Below are positions 13,501 through 54,930 of a stretch of DNA of 64,000 nt, in pieces. Within the stretch, counting starts at the first letter, position 1. Each line of letters starts with the position of its first letter. This stretch comes from Rhea pennata. Its lineage: Eukaryota > Chordata > Aves > Rheiformes > Rheidae. The position numbers were made by a program, and so were the translations under genes. The DNA lies in NCBI RefSeq assembly GCF_028389875.1, contig NC_084675.1, positions 21,724,412 to 21,788,411 on the forward strand, given 5' to 3'. The notes beneath the pieces were generated by a model. The model was not told where the DNA came from and ran no database searches. It saw nothing but the letters and a program-made list of their open reading frames with translations.

Positions 13501-15979
13501 GACTGCAACGTTGGGGGTAGGGAGAAGGGGAGAAATGGAGAAATGGCAGGAAAATTATGCCATACTGAAGATGATGAAGTGGTTTACTGAAACCCAAGGA
13601 CTGACTACATGGCCTGACAGATTCTGACAAGTTAGCAGAGGACATAAAAGCAGGATGTTTTTAAATTATCTTGGGCTGAGGTTGACTTCAGTGATTTCTG
13701 CTAAAGTAGAACAGAATAGAGGACAAACTGCATCCTGCCCATGCTGCACGTTTTTGCTGTGAGTAAATTGCTTGCATGGAAGAAGGGCCTTGAAGATCTT
13801 GATGTGGTAGCAGGTTTTTCTCATACAGGGAACTTGGTCAAACCCTTGCACAGGCCCTGAATAAATTGCATCAGTTGTGTTGTTGCCTATTACTGATTTT
13901 CAAGGCAAGACTATGTGAGGAGCTCTGCACTAAACTCAAGGCTTGAACCATTGCTGGAGACAACGCTGAGTGTGCACGGAACACATGCTTTTGAATAACA
14001 GACTCACCAAGATGACACTTCCCTCAGAGGCGTTTCAGGCTCTTGCGTTCCTTTTATCAGTCTGTTCTGTCTAAAATTAACCCACCAGCACAAGTACTTA
14101 GCTTCAGCAGCACCACCAGCCTGTTTTTGCAGGATGTGCATAACTATTTCACTACCATGCCAAGCCAGGGAACTTCAACGGGCAATGAACCTCCCCTGTG
14201 GTTAACACACAGTACCCAAAGGTGTAAATACATGACCCAGAGCGTGAGCTGTGTCCCTTCACCTGAGGCATCTCCAAGGTCACATACCATGACATCAGAG
14301 GGAACTTTACAGACGAGAGCTGCTGAGTGTTGCTCAGTGTTTGTTGCTGGATGGATGGCTTGGACATGCTGTGGTGAGTTGACCCTCCTGCCCCACTGGG
14401 AAGTTTCAAATGGACTAACGAAAGATAAGAGGTTCATATTAACACACAGGTGTTATATACTGCTATCTAATAGATTCACAATCCTTGTCATCTCCCTATT
14501 TACTTTTATCCCCTGCTTGAGTATAGTATTAACAGCACCAATAGTCCAGCATGACTCAGGGTCTCTTACAGACTCACTGTTTTAACATGGTGAGAACACC
14601 GAAATCCCCTTTCTTCCTTCCTGCATAACAGCAGCTGCACGCCTCCTCAGCAGCAGCCGCATTTTGGTATTTTTGGTATCAGGCATCATGCTCTTGTTGC
14701 AAGGAAAAGCAGGGAGCACTACATGTGCAAGCAGCAGGAGCACTGCTCCCCAGGCCCCTCGGAGGGGAGCATAGCTGAAAGTTCTCTTTTAGCTTGTCTA
14801 TACTGATAAGTCATTGTGGGTTAGGGATGGCGGATGTTGCAGCAGTTGGACCAACTGTTTCCCAGCAGAAGGTAAAGCATTTGATATATTCCCATTCCCC
14901 ATTCCTCTGAGGCCTGCTCTGCACAAACGCGTGTGTCCTCAGCCTTTTTGTCTCACTGACAGACACAACCTGCTCAAGGTTACATAGTACTGAGTGGACT
15001 CACCAAAAATACTGCTGCAGCAAGAAGGTAGAAGTTTTATCAAAGCTCGCAAATGGTGAATTAATCCAGATTCACTCCAAGATGAACGAGCAAGGGTGAG
15101 TTCAGTCCAGTGCAGAGCACAAAAAGCCTGACAAATGAGTGATTTGCCAGCAGGAGAGTTTGGGATTGGTTTAACTCCATAAGCTGCCTGAGCAGGCAGG
15201 CCTCGCTGGGAGGAGACCAGCAAATCAGCATGACTGCTAAGTCATCACTATTAGCAACATCCCAAGGAAAAATACTGGGACTGGTCTTTCCATCCACAAA
15301 GCACACTTATCTCTTGATCAGCCCAATTACCCTGCTTGCTCTCTGATAAACTCCATAGCATGGTATGTTAACTTTGATACCCCTGATACATTACAATAAA
15401 AAGACAGATACAGGGGAGAAACAACCCCATGTGTTACAAATTAAGCTTGAGGTAGACATGAAACCACTAACCTTCTGCTGTGGCCCTCATTTGTGTGTCC
15501 TCTAAAGTAAAATGTGTTTCAGCTGGCATTCTTTTATTCTCTTTTTTCCTTCCTAGTGCTACACGCAAATACGATAGAAAGTGCAATTTTAATGTGTTAT
15601 TTACAGTGCAATTACAGTGTGCACACGTGGCCTGAAAGAAAATGAATTACTGAATATATTTTCCTCAAAGAGTGAGTAAAAAGGTTACCATCAACCCTTT
15701 CTTTCTTTTAGCTGAAAAAAAAGAGTAAGAGCTTGGCTGTTTCCAGGTATAATAATAAATTGAGAGCTCTTTATGCTACATAAATGTTTACACACATTTA
15801 ACCCTTTCTGCAAAGAAACGGGCAAAAGCAACGGTCTGATGGGAACCAAATGAGTAATTAGATTTTATGTGGGTGTTCATACATCAAAAAAAACACAAGC
15901 TTTTCTGTGTTCATCTCAGACAAAAGAATAACTATTCTTACGACAGACACTGCTGAAGTTTCTGCTTTCTAGTTTTCCA

Positions 15980-16062
15980 TTGAGTTCTAGTTCTGGTCCT
16001 ACCTTTGGGTATTGTTTCGGGCAAGTCACTTCACCGATGTATGTCTGCCTGCAAAATACCTA
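15980..16062 (+). mobile_element. Probable MIR/CORE-SINE relic
   Basis: GAGTTCTAGTTCTGGTCCTA, then GGGCAAGTCACTTCACC and a segment like MIR's ...CTCATCTGTAAAAT, follow the MIR order. It is diverged and lies in the JPH3-KLHDC4 intergenic interval. Confidence 0.6.
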
Positions 16063-18444
16063 CCTTCTTCTTCAAGGTACTTTTGGACCTAACACAAGAA
16101 AAACTACTATAGATCTGATTCAACATCACTGAATAGGCTTTAATGGACATTCAGCCACTTCTCAGAAGAGACAGGCACCATTATGGTTTGATATCAGCAT
16201 AATACAGCTTGCATTTCTTAAGATCAGAGCAGAGCCCCTCATGCTCTGACCTCTTCTGCAGCCACAGGAGCTTAAAATAATAACCAGGTGTCTCTGGCTG
16301 GTTTTCTACCACAGAAGACATTTACCTTTTCTTAGAGGCTTCATTTACACAATCAACATGTGACAGCTTCCAAGGCTTCCAGTTAGAGCAGCAAGAGACG
16401 GGCCCTAGTATCCAGAGAGATCCTCCAGCTGTTTCTGGCTGTATGGCTCAGAGGGAGGGCTGCAGTTGTTTTGTTTTTTTTTCTGCCAAATGGTGGTTGT
16501 ACAAGCACCAAAATTAATTTCTGTCTGAAGTCCAATAGCTGCAAATGCTCTAGTGAGAACGGACGCTGTGTGGGTTTCAGTCCCCACGCAGGCTGTTCCA
16601 ATTACACTGCTAAGCCTCATTTTGTCAGAGCTGACAATTAAACCTCAATTTTGAGGCCAGGACAGTTTGCCATGGCAGCATGCTCCCATCACGCAACCTA
16701 AGCAATAGGAGCTTCCTGAACCAGGCAGTATGATCAACCGCAGCCTCTGCCGACTCATCCAAAACCCCAACTATGACAAAACCACAGCAGCGGGTGCTGC
16801 CAAGCCCAACTAACCTGAGCCACCCTATAATCTTGCTGTGCACCCTATTCAGCCGCATCTCACAGCAGAGTAATGACAGCCTTGTGAAGGCAGCACCTCC
16901 TCTGCAACCCACCTGCAAAGCCTCATCTGCCTTTACGTCCTACAGGCAGCTGTGTAAACACAGCTACGCTGCTTGCAGGAGCAGGACAGTTGGCCCATCC
17001 TGACTCACAGGTTCCTTGGAAGCATGTCACTTCCAGTCCATGCCTTCTGGAATCATAGTTAGCTTGGCACAAAACACAGTTAGAAATACGTTCGAGAGCC
17101 CTTGATGAGAAGGTAAAAGGAAAAGCTTTACACTGTCACTGCATACCTTCCAGCTCATATGACGCATCTGGTTCCCTTTTCCAACTGTCTTTCTACTGGA
17201 GGGGACAGAATATTTTCCTGCAGCTGCAGCACTGTTCAAAACAATCGTTCATCCTCGGCACTGCTGCAATTAGGTTTCAGCTTCGAAGAAAAAAATCTTT
17301 CAGTGTGTGTATCTGTATTTTAAATAATCAAAAAGCAAAAAATGGTAAAAGAGATTTGGCAAAAAAAACCCATGTTCCCCTCTCCGGTTGGGCCTTTGGA
17401 AGGGAGCCCTGTGCACAGATGCTGTGATTTTAAAACTACTATTTTCAAACATCTGAAAAAGAAAGCCAGCAATTCAGTGGCAGATTCTCCAAAGCTTTTC
17501 TTAGAAAGCCATGGATGTCATACACACACACAGAGGATCAAAAGTCAATGATATCAAGCACTGTAAACTAACCCAGGTGACAAGACAAGGCAACAAATGC
17601 TGTTAGCCAAGCAAGCACTGCAGACTGCTTCCTAAGTTATCAACAAATGCTTTGTTTGCACCTCTCCCTCTTATTCTGCATGCAAGAAATCTTATCAAAC
17701 ATGTTTTTATCTTGACAATTAAATCGCTTAGGCAGTCTGCTCTATTTAATCTTTATTACATTCTAATTAGCCTTGCAGAACCTAGCACTGCTCTCCTGAG
17801 AGCTGGTTCCCTCGTGAAGTCCCTGCCAAAACAATACCCATGACACCCTCAATTTCTCTGCACAAGGACAGCCAGTGCCTTTTGGTGTCAACTCAAGTCA
17901 TCACTTGTTTGCTGCAACAGACATGCTTGTATCCCATCTGTTGTCCCTATGGGCTACAGCAACACTCTGCTGCAAAGAAAGCAATGCCTTGAGGAAAGGG
18001 GCTGTGTCAGAGAGCAGGGGAAAAACACCCTTTGAGAGTGTCAAACCGATCCCCCCTGGCCTCAACACACCATCAGGTCTCAAGGCAGGACATTTCACAG
18101 GCAATAAAGGGTTCATTCGTAGGTTGACTGCTTTCTTGGCCAATATGTGAGAAACTGAACACGGAACTTCCACAAGCAAAGGGAAAATCTGCTACATCTA
18201 ATGCTAAAAAGGAATAAACTTCTGCTGGCGTATGCATCAGGGGTTACAGTAGCTCTCGCACAGGCAAGGTCTAGGGTTCCTTTTGTAAGGATCCCCAGGT
18301 TTCTCCCAACAGTGAGGCAGTATCTCAGAGCTGCTGGTGCATCTTAAAACCACTGCCTGCATATTTGACAGAAGTGTAATGACTCCTGTTCCACATCAGG
18401 AGCAAAGGTAAGAAAACCTTGGATGGGATTCACGGAGAAAACCA

Positions 18445-18880
18445 AGATGATGTAACCAAATAAGTTTATTATAGAAACCCTTGGAAACAAGTTCTGACCC
18501 CCAGTCAAGGTGGGGAATTTGGGACTAGGAAACCATTGCAATGTGCAGTTTGTCTTCACTGACTCAAAACAACTTCTGAAACGAAACAGACAGTATTGTA
18601 CAGTCAAGCCTCAACAGAAAAGTGCTTGGACAGATATCGTGTTCTCCTAGACCATCCCACAACCTCTAAGGTATTAACAGCATATTCAGAGCGTTAACCA
18701 AGCAGGCATACTGATACCAGCCAGCCCAGAGGCATTCGTATGGAGCAGGCAAGAGCCAAAGTACCAGAAAGCCTGCTGGTGGCACCAACTGCCTGGCATA
18801 TCGGACTGAGCTGCTTGGTTCAGTGGGGCTAACTAGTGCTCCCAGCATGTTTCTGCACTCACACAGAACATCCTCAACAG
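18445..18880 (-). other. KLHDC4: KLHDC4 3' untranslated region
   Basis: On the minus strand the sequence after the KLHDC4 stop runs about 435 nt to the first canonical AATAAA, which appears on the plus strand as TTTATT at 18465-18470. The bases beyond it on the minus strand are GT- and T-rich (TTGGTTTTCT), as expected for a cleavage region. The end point is estimated as about 20 nt past the signal. Confidence 0.65.
18465..18470 (-). terminator. KLHDC4: KLHDC4 poly(A) signal AATAAA
   Basis: This is the first canonical poly(A) hexamer after the KLHDC4 stop codon on the minus strand. GT/T-rich sequence follows about 25-40 nt downstream. Confidence 0.65.
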
Positions 18881-48130
<29,250 letters not shown>

Positions 48131-48303
48131 TCAGCGCCCCGCGGGGGCAGCGCCCGCCCCCCGGCGCCGCCAGCCGCCCCGCTCCTGCCCCCGGGGAGCC
48201 GACGGGAGCCCTCAGCCCGGCTCCGCATTCCGCCCCCCTCTGAGGCCGGACCCCCTTTTGCCTCGTGTTCCTGCGTGTCCCCCTCCGAGGAGGCCGCGGA
48301 ACC

Positions 48304-48341
48304 CACAAAATGGCCCCCCACACGCACACAAAATGGCCCCC
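48304..48341 (+). promoter_or_regulatory. Tandem pair of YY1-like motifs
   Basis: CACAAAATGGCCCCC occurs twice, at 48304-48318 and 48327-48341, 23 bp apart. The CAAAATGGC core matches the YY1 consensus half. They lie about 320-360 bp upstream of the KLHDC4 ATG, within the CpG island, where YY1 sites are common near housekeeping start sites. Function is inferred. Confidence 0.5.
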
Positions 48342-51300
48342 TCGGGACAGCAGGGCACCTCCGGGCTCCCAAGGAGGGGAGTGGGGCCCGGGGCCGGCCT
48401 CACGCCGCGGTGGGAAGCGCCAGGCGAGCAAGGGGCCCGTTTCCACCTGATTTTCCTTCTGGCACAAAGTTTTGGGGAATGTGGATTTTTTTTTTTTCCG
48501 GGCACGTCCCTCAAAGACCTGAGGGCTCCGGGAGCCACAGTGAGACCGCGGGCGCTGTGAGGACGTCGGGCAACTGTGCGATAGCGATTCCTCGGCGGCT
48601 GAGACGGAATAACAATCGTTTGGTTTTTTACATTTTGGTTCGCGCTGAGCCTGAGTAGAATTAGCAGAGAAACACAGGCTGCAAGAGCGTCGCTGGTGTC
48701 TGTGCTGTAGATACTACTCGGATTTAAACGCACTGAGTTTCGTTTCATCTCATTACGCTTCAGAATTGCTGTTGTGATTGTTTCTCGCTTCCAGAGAATA
48801 GGTAAAATTGCTATTTTCCATAAACTCTTAACAAAAGCCTGTGTTGCCTGGAGGCTTGGTGCTTTTCACCACTGTCCAACCCAAACCATGGAGGATAACC
48901 AGTAAAGTTACAGTTCAATGCCAGCAGAGTTAACCCAGCTATTAAAACCAAGGATTTAAGTACCTGCTGTGGAAATCACAGGACAGTTCCTACATTTTGA
49001 GCTGGAACCTCAGATCTTGGAAACACAACCCCAAAGCATGAAGGGTGAGGAGAAGAGCTAGGAAAACATTTTGAGGATGCAAACAGCATCCATCCTGACC
49101 AACAGTCTGTTTGTCTGGTAATCCCGAAAACATTGCGGTTACAGCTAAAGCTGCAACGTGCAAGTTTTTGTGCCCAGGAAGTGAACGGAAAGCTAAGGAG
49201 ATAACCAGATCAAGCGAACAGGGCAATTCCTGTGTCAACCTGCTGAATTCCCTGGTGCTACACGCAGGCCAAGAAGTCCCCCTGCTGTTTCTTGGTCTTT
49301 AACCTCAAAAGCCAGCATGTGAAAACCTATCCCTTCCTGATGACTACAGCAGTTTGGTCACTGATTCTCCTGGGCTAGATGTTCAAGATTTTTTTTTTTT
49401 CTTCCGAAGGGACTTTGACATGAAAAAGGCTGCATCTTTGTGAAACCCGCTCTTGAAATCTTCAATGGGCATTGGTTTACTGGAGGAGTAAGGAGTCTTC
49501 CACCACTGCCTGCCTCATTTGCAGAGGCCTTCTCAGCGCTGCGTTGTTCATGGTATTTCCATAACTGAGCAGACAAATCTTCATCTCTGAGAGCTCCAAG
49601 TGCATTCTCAAAATTTTAGTTTCCATATTTCTGAGTACAGTTTCAGATGTTCAGGGTCATTTGGAGCTAACTACCACATGGAGAACTGCATGGGGCAAAG
49701 CGTTCCTAGTGTGAGTTCTCTGATCTCTTGAACTACAGGATCTAGTTTCGCATGGCTTATGTTAAGAAAAAAAGGAGAAGGAAGGACAAAGAAAACTTCG
49801 CGCTCCACTTTGAAAACACAAAGCACAGTATAAGCATGGATCAGGGCATGAACTTCTCACGGAGGAATAGTCCCCTGCTCCACCATGATGTAGAAGTCCT
49901 ACTTTAGCAGTGATGGTAGATATTCAAAGATGCATTTTCCTTGAATGGATCTGGTGGAAACCTTGACAGTGTAGATGAGATTAAGGACTGTGATGCGAGG
50001 GCACCAATGCCTCAAGACTTTAGATTTACATCTCCAAAACTGACTTAAAAGGTAGGCAAGTTCTTTTCCCAGGCTTTCTGTCACCCTGAACAAGCCCAGG
50101 GCCTCTCCACATTCCCACACGGTCAAGGATGTATTCCTACATGTTCACACAAACATCGACCCAGCTGGCAGACAGATGTACACTTGAGAACATGGCCGAG
50201 TTCAGAAACACACATGCACACACATACACGTTCCCACGCACAGATGTCTTCACAATATAATTTGTTTTGTTTCAGGTTTTGTTTCTGCTTTGTTTTGGGG
50301 TTTTGATGTGTGCTGATAAGGAACATAGCATAAGCTTGACTTTGCCAGCACTCGCACATTTCATTCTACTGATCTGAAATGTCCTATGCTGTTTTATCTG
50401 GCAGCCCATCTCCAGTTCTGACCTATACAAAGAGCATGTGGGTTTACTTTGTTATTTTTTACGGTCTGGAATATGCTCATTCAACAGGATGGTAAATCCA
50501 GCTGTATCAGCAAAGTAAAGAATAACAGGCATGGACACTTCAGAGAAGGCTCAAAAGCTTTTTCCCATAGGTTGTCTTTGCGCTCAAACACTTGATTTAT
50601 TTTTCCCATGTTAATGCATTCTGAAGCCAGTAGCAAGGAAGGAATTAATGAAACAGATTAAGCAGGAGGACATGCTGACAGCACAGTAACTAAATCAATC
50701 AAAAATGCATTGCAATTCTAGAAAGACATGGTGCCTTAGATCACTGCAACACAGTCTGTCTATAGAGAGAGAATAGGAAAAAAGTAGAATAAAGGGACCA
50801 GCTTGATCAGGCAATCTCAGGGCTCTAAGTAGTGTTTATACCCTCTTCCATGCCAAGATAATATGTTAGAGAAAATAATTTTTCCTGGGTGTGTGGTGGA
50901 TACCTCAGGTAGGAAAGCTTCATGTGACTGGTCAGAAACCAAGTCCCTTGATCTGCTCCAGGCTCAGGCCAACACTTTCCTGCTCTGCACATGCAAAACA
51001 AGGAGGGAAAAACTACAGCCAGCCTGCACCATTTTTAAGAGGGACAAAGGTGCCCCCACAGTTTTTAGTGGCCATATTTCATAGCCTCTCAACCCCCAAA
51101 ACAAATACTACCAAGAGTCAAGGCAATGTGCATAGCTAAGGCTCACCTGTTAGAAATCCTCATGCTGAGAAGAAGGGAATTGATCCTGGCTGTGCAGAGG
51201 CCCCTCTGCCCTTGCTGATGCCACCAGCACCTGAATTCAGACCAAGAAGGCAGCCCCAGTGACAGTGCTTTGCTCCATTCAAGCTCATTTATAACCAGGA

Positions 51301-51816
51301 GCTGATAGCATCACAGGAAGCAAACTGAGTGGCTATGAATTTTCTGTTTTGGAATTGGTGTTTTATTATCTTGAAAACAGAGTAAGCAGAGGCTTCCTTA
51401 GAAGAAGTACAAAATGTAGCTTAATTCAGCTAGAGATCCTAAGAGACAATCTCAATCCATCAAATTGTCATGCTTGAAGCTACAAGTTCTCCATGAATCA
51501 GCAAAAGCCCTTTCTCTCTGTTCCAGTGTAGTTCCATTGGGTTTCTTTGCAGTTTTATTAGACTTCAAAGATACACACAAAGAAGGAATTTAAAAGCAAG
51601 AACTATCAAGATAATGGTTTAGAAATCCACATTTCTGATCATTATAGATGATGCAGCAATTTTAAGCATTCTAGTTGAGGATGTTTTACCACTCTGGTGT
51701 TATAACACTAATTAGTACCATTAGCAGTAATGATGAAGACAGCAGTTCCAGCTAACAGACATAAAACACTTGAAAGAAGAAATACAGGCGTAAGAAAGTA
51801 AATTTTTTATCTGAAT

Positions 51817-51888
51817 CCACCACTGATCTACAGCAAATGAGCAAGCATATCTCCACCACTCATCCAGAGCAAATATGTAAGCATATCT
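51817..51888. repeat. Tandem 36-bp duplication
   Basis: Two abutting 36-bp units, 51817-51852 and 51853-51888, both begin CCACCACT and end GCATATCT and differ at about seven positions. They lie in the intergenic DNA beyond KLHDC4. Confidence 0.85.
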
Positions 51889-53202
51889 CTCTCCTCTCTT
51901 AGTTTTTAGATACAGGTGCTTCAATTTAACCACTAAAATCAACATCTAATGCCTACAATAAAAATTCTGGTTTTAACATCAAACCAAGTTCCTCATTACC
52001 ACATTTCCGTGCATGCAAGTCTGCCCCAGCCTAGCTGTATTTAGTTCAGTTTAATGAATTTACTCACAATGAAAGAGGTAGGACAGAGCTGTGGGTGCCC
52101 ACATTTACCTGACAGATACAAACCAGGAAACGTTAACATACATTTCTGGCTGAAATGCTTCACTATCAAGTGTCACCCCAGGCTGATTTGTGGAAGGAGG
52201 CTCTGAAAGCACATCATTTTCTGCAGGCAGCGGTTTTAGTCTTGAAGCTAGACTAGGGAAGCTTTCTTAGGGTGGCAAAACATTCACGGCAGCAAAAGGG
52301 CTGATCAGCATTTTAAGGCTGGCTGTATAATGTCAGGATTATATACTTTCTGGTTGTGTAAAACAGCTGAAACTGCCAACGAAGGTGTCAAGTGAATGCT
52401 GATTGCCTTGCCTTGCCAACAGATCCTGTTCACTGGGCAGGCACCTTCTCTTCTAGTGAGCAGCAGCGTAAGACCACTAAGTTAGTTCAGCTGTTCACTC
52501 AGAACAGCTGCCACGTGAGAAAGGCCTGTTGTGGCTGTTTACTGGAAGTGTCTTTCAAACTTACCACCATGCTGATAAGCACCAGAATCCAGAATTTTTT
52601 TTTCCAGAAAGGCTTTACTAACTTACAGGAAGCATGCACGCATGCACATGTATATGAGTAAGCACAGGAGGACAGGACTTCTGGAAGAACTAATGTTTTA
52701 ATGCTGTTCAAACAACCAGCATATCCCCAGAGCTTCTTTACATGCTCAAGAAACCAACCTCTGCAAGCTTCTTTGTAGAGCAGCTGAATTCTTCCATATT
52801 TTATTTTCCCTGTCCTTTTTCAAACATCATGTCACACAGATTCCTACAGGAATGGGTCTTTGCCTCTGCTGTTTCATCAGACCAGCTTTGATGATGCTAT
52901 TTCTAGTGCATAGGGTGTCCTTGGTGTCACTGAGCCATGGCACTATTTACCAGCCCAGCCTTAAAGCTGCTTCTGATTAAACACTCCAGCAACCACGCAG
53001 AGTCTCTGTCCGTCTATTGTCGTGTCTTCCTGACGTCCCCCACAAATCTGCTTGAGACACTGTGCTCGTTGCCAGAATGGCAGTGAGGAAGTGGAAATGT
53101 TAGATGGCTTTCATGTCTGTCCTGGAGTTCCTATTCCTTCTGCAGAAAGGGGTAGGGCAATGAAATACAGTTGTGTCAGTCTCTGGAGAAGGCACTAAGA
53201 TC

Positions 53203-53238
53203 TTCATTAATTAGGCTAGTCAGCCATTAATTAGGCTA
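53203..53238. repeat. Short tandem repeat of CATTAATTAGGCTA
   Basis: Two identical 14-base copies at 53205-53218 and 53225-53238, with a 20-bp period. The ATTAATTA core is homeodomain-like, but this could be chance duplication. Confidence 0.7.
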
Positions 53239-54834
53239 CCTAAGCTTCTTTAGAGATGCTTAATCTTCACTGCATAAAGCAGTAAGGTTCACAATATCAG
53301 GGATGTAGTGTGGCTGATATCAAAAACACCTTTTTTGTATCAAATCATCAGGCTTATTTTGCTCTATTCTCATTTTTTTTCTATAAATTTTGTTTAGCTA
53401 TTTTTCCACTCATTTAGATTCAAAGATGACGCAGAGATACTCCTTTTAAGTGCCAGTATCATTCTACAGGTCCCTGGATCCCTGATCCAAGGTCAGGATT
53501 TTGTAGGAAGGTTGGATCCAAGGTGCAGAATTTGGAGCTCAACCCCATTCACAGCACCCGAATGTCTTTGAATCCACTTTGTCATTTCCAAATAAAAGTG
53601 TAAAGAATGAGATGACCTAGCTATAAAAAGAAGTGAGTAAAAAGAAACCCCGGAAAGACTGGGTTGAGAAATGAGTTCTGGTAAGGAAAGGTCATATTGC
53701 TCATAAGAGCAGTAAAAAGCAGCCAGAAATACCTTAAAATCCCCCGCCCTTACATATGCAACCGGTTTTCCTCATTCAATTCTCAGGCTGATGCAACCCA
53801 GACTGGAATGTAGTAAGAATGTAGTAACTTTTGCATGCCAGCAGATGTCAGCTTCACAGCAGCCAAGGGCCCTGTGCCGGCTCCTTCCCTGCACCATGGT
53901 GCAAGGATTGCTGAGACGTTGCATTATCTGCAGAGGTGCAGATCTCCCATGAGTAGGAAGCAGTTAATCAAGCACAGGGCCAAGTTTCAGGATGTGAGCA
54001 GAAAAAGAGCACAACGTGCTCAAGTGAATGGAGGTTATTTAGGTGAAGAAATCTTACATTTTTCACTTTCTTCAGCTTTCGCTTACTCAGGTAGTGCCTC
54101 CCTCTTCTTAAATCCTCAAGAATTAGATGACACAGAAAGTGGTTCCAGCAGCGACTCAGTATTAATCCAGTATTTTTATCTGCCTTAAGAACAAGTCCAA
54201 GCACATTCATTTCACCCAGGGAAGCTTATTCTGCCATGAGAAACCTGAAGAGCCCATGCTCAGGTATTGAGGGGCACCATCACTGAGCAGGCACAAACAG
54301 TGAGTCTGCAGGTGCTGCTTTCTCTTGGACATAAGGGACCAGCCAGTGGACACAGTTATCAGTCCTATTTTCCATTGGTGAGCAGATATATTCACTTGTT
54401 AAAAATAATCAGTGCTCTATTAATACCTTACTAACACTCTGTTTCTGTTATAGACCCTTTCATCGCAGGATCTCAGAATATTTTATAGCAGATGTGTGTT
54501 TCACTTTAACGGGGAGTGGAATGCCAGCATAAAGACACAAATAATATGAAGGCAGGCTGTAGCAGAATAGCCCAGCTTTTGTTGTAGTCATCGAACTACA
54601 TACAATGCACTCATTCAACTGCTCTCAAGCACCATTTTTTTTTCTCATCAGTTCATAAGGCAAGACGTCAATCTGATCTGGGTGGCTCATTCAATGTGCT
54701 CTCAATGCAATCCACAGCCTGTCTCCTCTGCCCAAGGCCTCCCCAGGCCAGGGCACTTTGTAGAGCAGGCACAAAATTCACTTACCTGACCAGAAGGCCA
54801 GGAAAACTGCTGCTAGGCCCAGGAGCACAGCCCT

Positions 54835-54930
54835 TGGGAAAGATTGAGGGAGTTGGGGCTGTTTAGTGAAGAGAAAAGGAAGTGGGGGAGACCTCGTAGT
54901 CATCTGCAGCATGTGAAACATCACTCTCCA
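54835..54930 (+). mobile_element. Degraded CR1 fragment
   Basis: The stretch TTGAGGGAGTTGGGGCTGTT at about 54844, followed by TAGTGAAGAG and GGGGAGACCTCGTAGTCATC, resembles the CR1 segment encoding [18 protein letters not shown], which the 43 kb copy also contains. Flanking sequence is too diverged to assign. It is probably an old copy in intergenic DNA. Confidence 0.6.

Larger units (their letters stand above)
12059..18444. other. Convergent intergenic interval between JPH3 and KLHDC4 3' ends
   Basis: No supportable gene is visible on either strand. The interval contains a 20-base A run (13481-13500), a probable MIR relic near 16.0 kb, and a quiet AT-rich block at about 15.5-15.9 kb with several homeodomain-type TAAT/ATTA cores. 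The longest open frames, such as 14043-14585, lack recognisable domains and look like chance reading. Confidence 0.6.
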
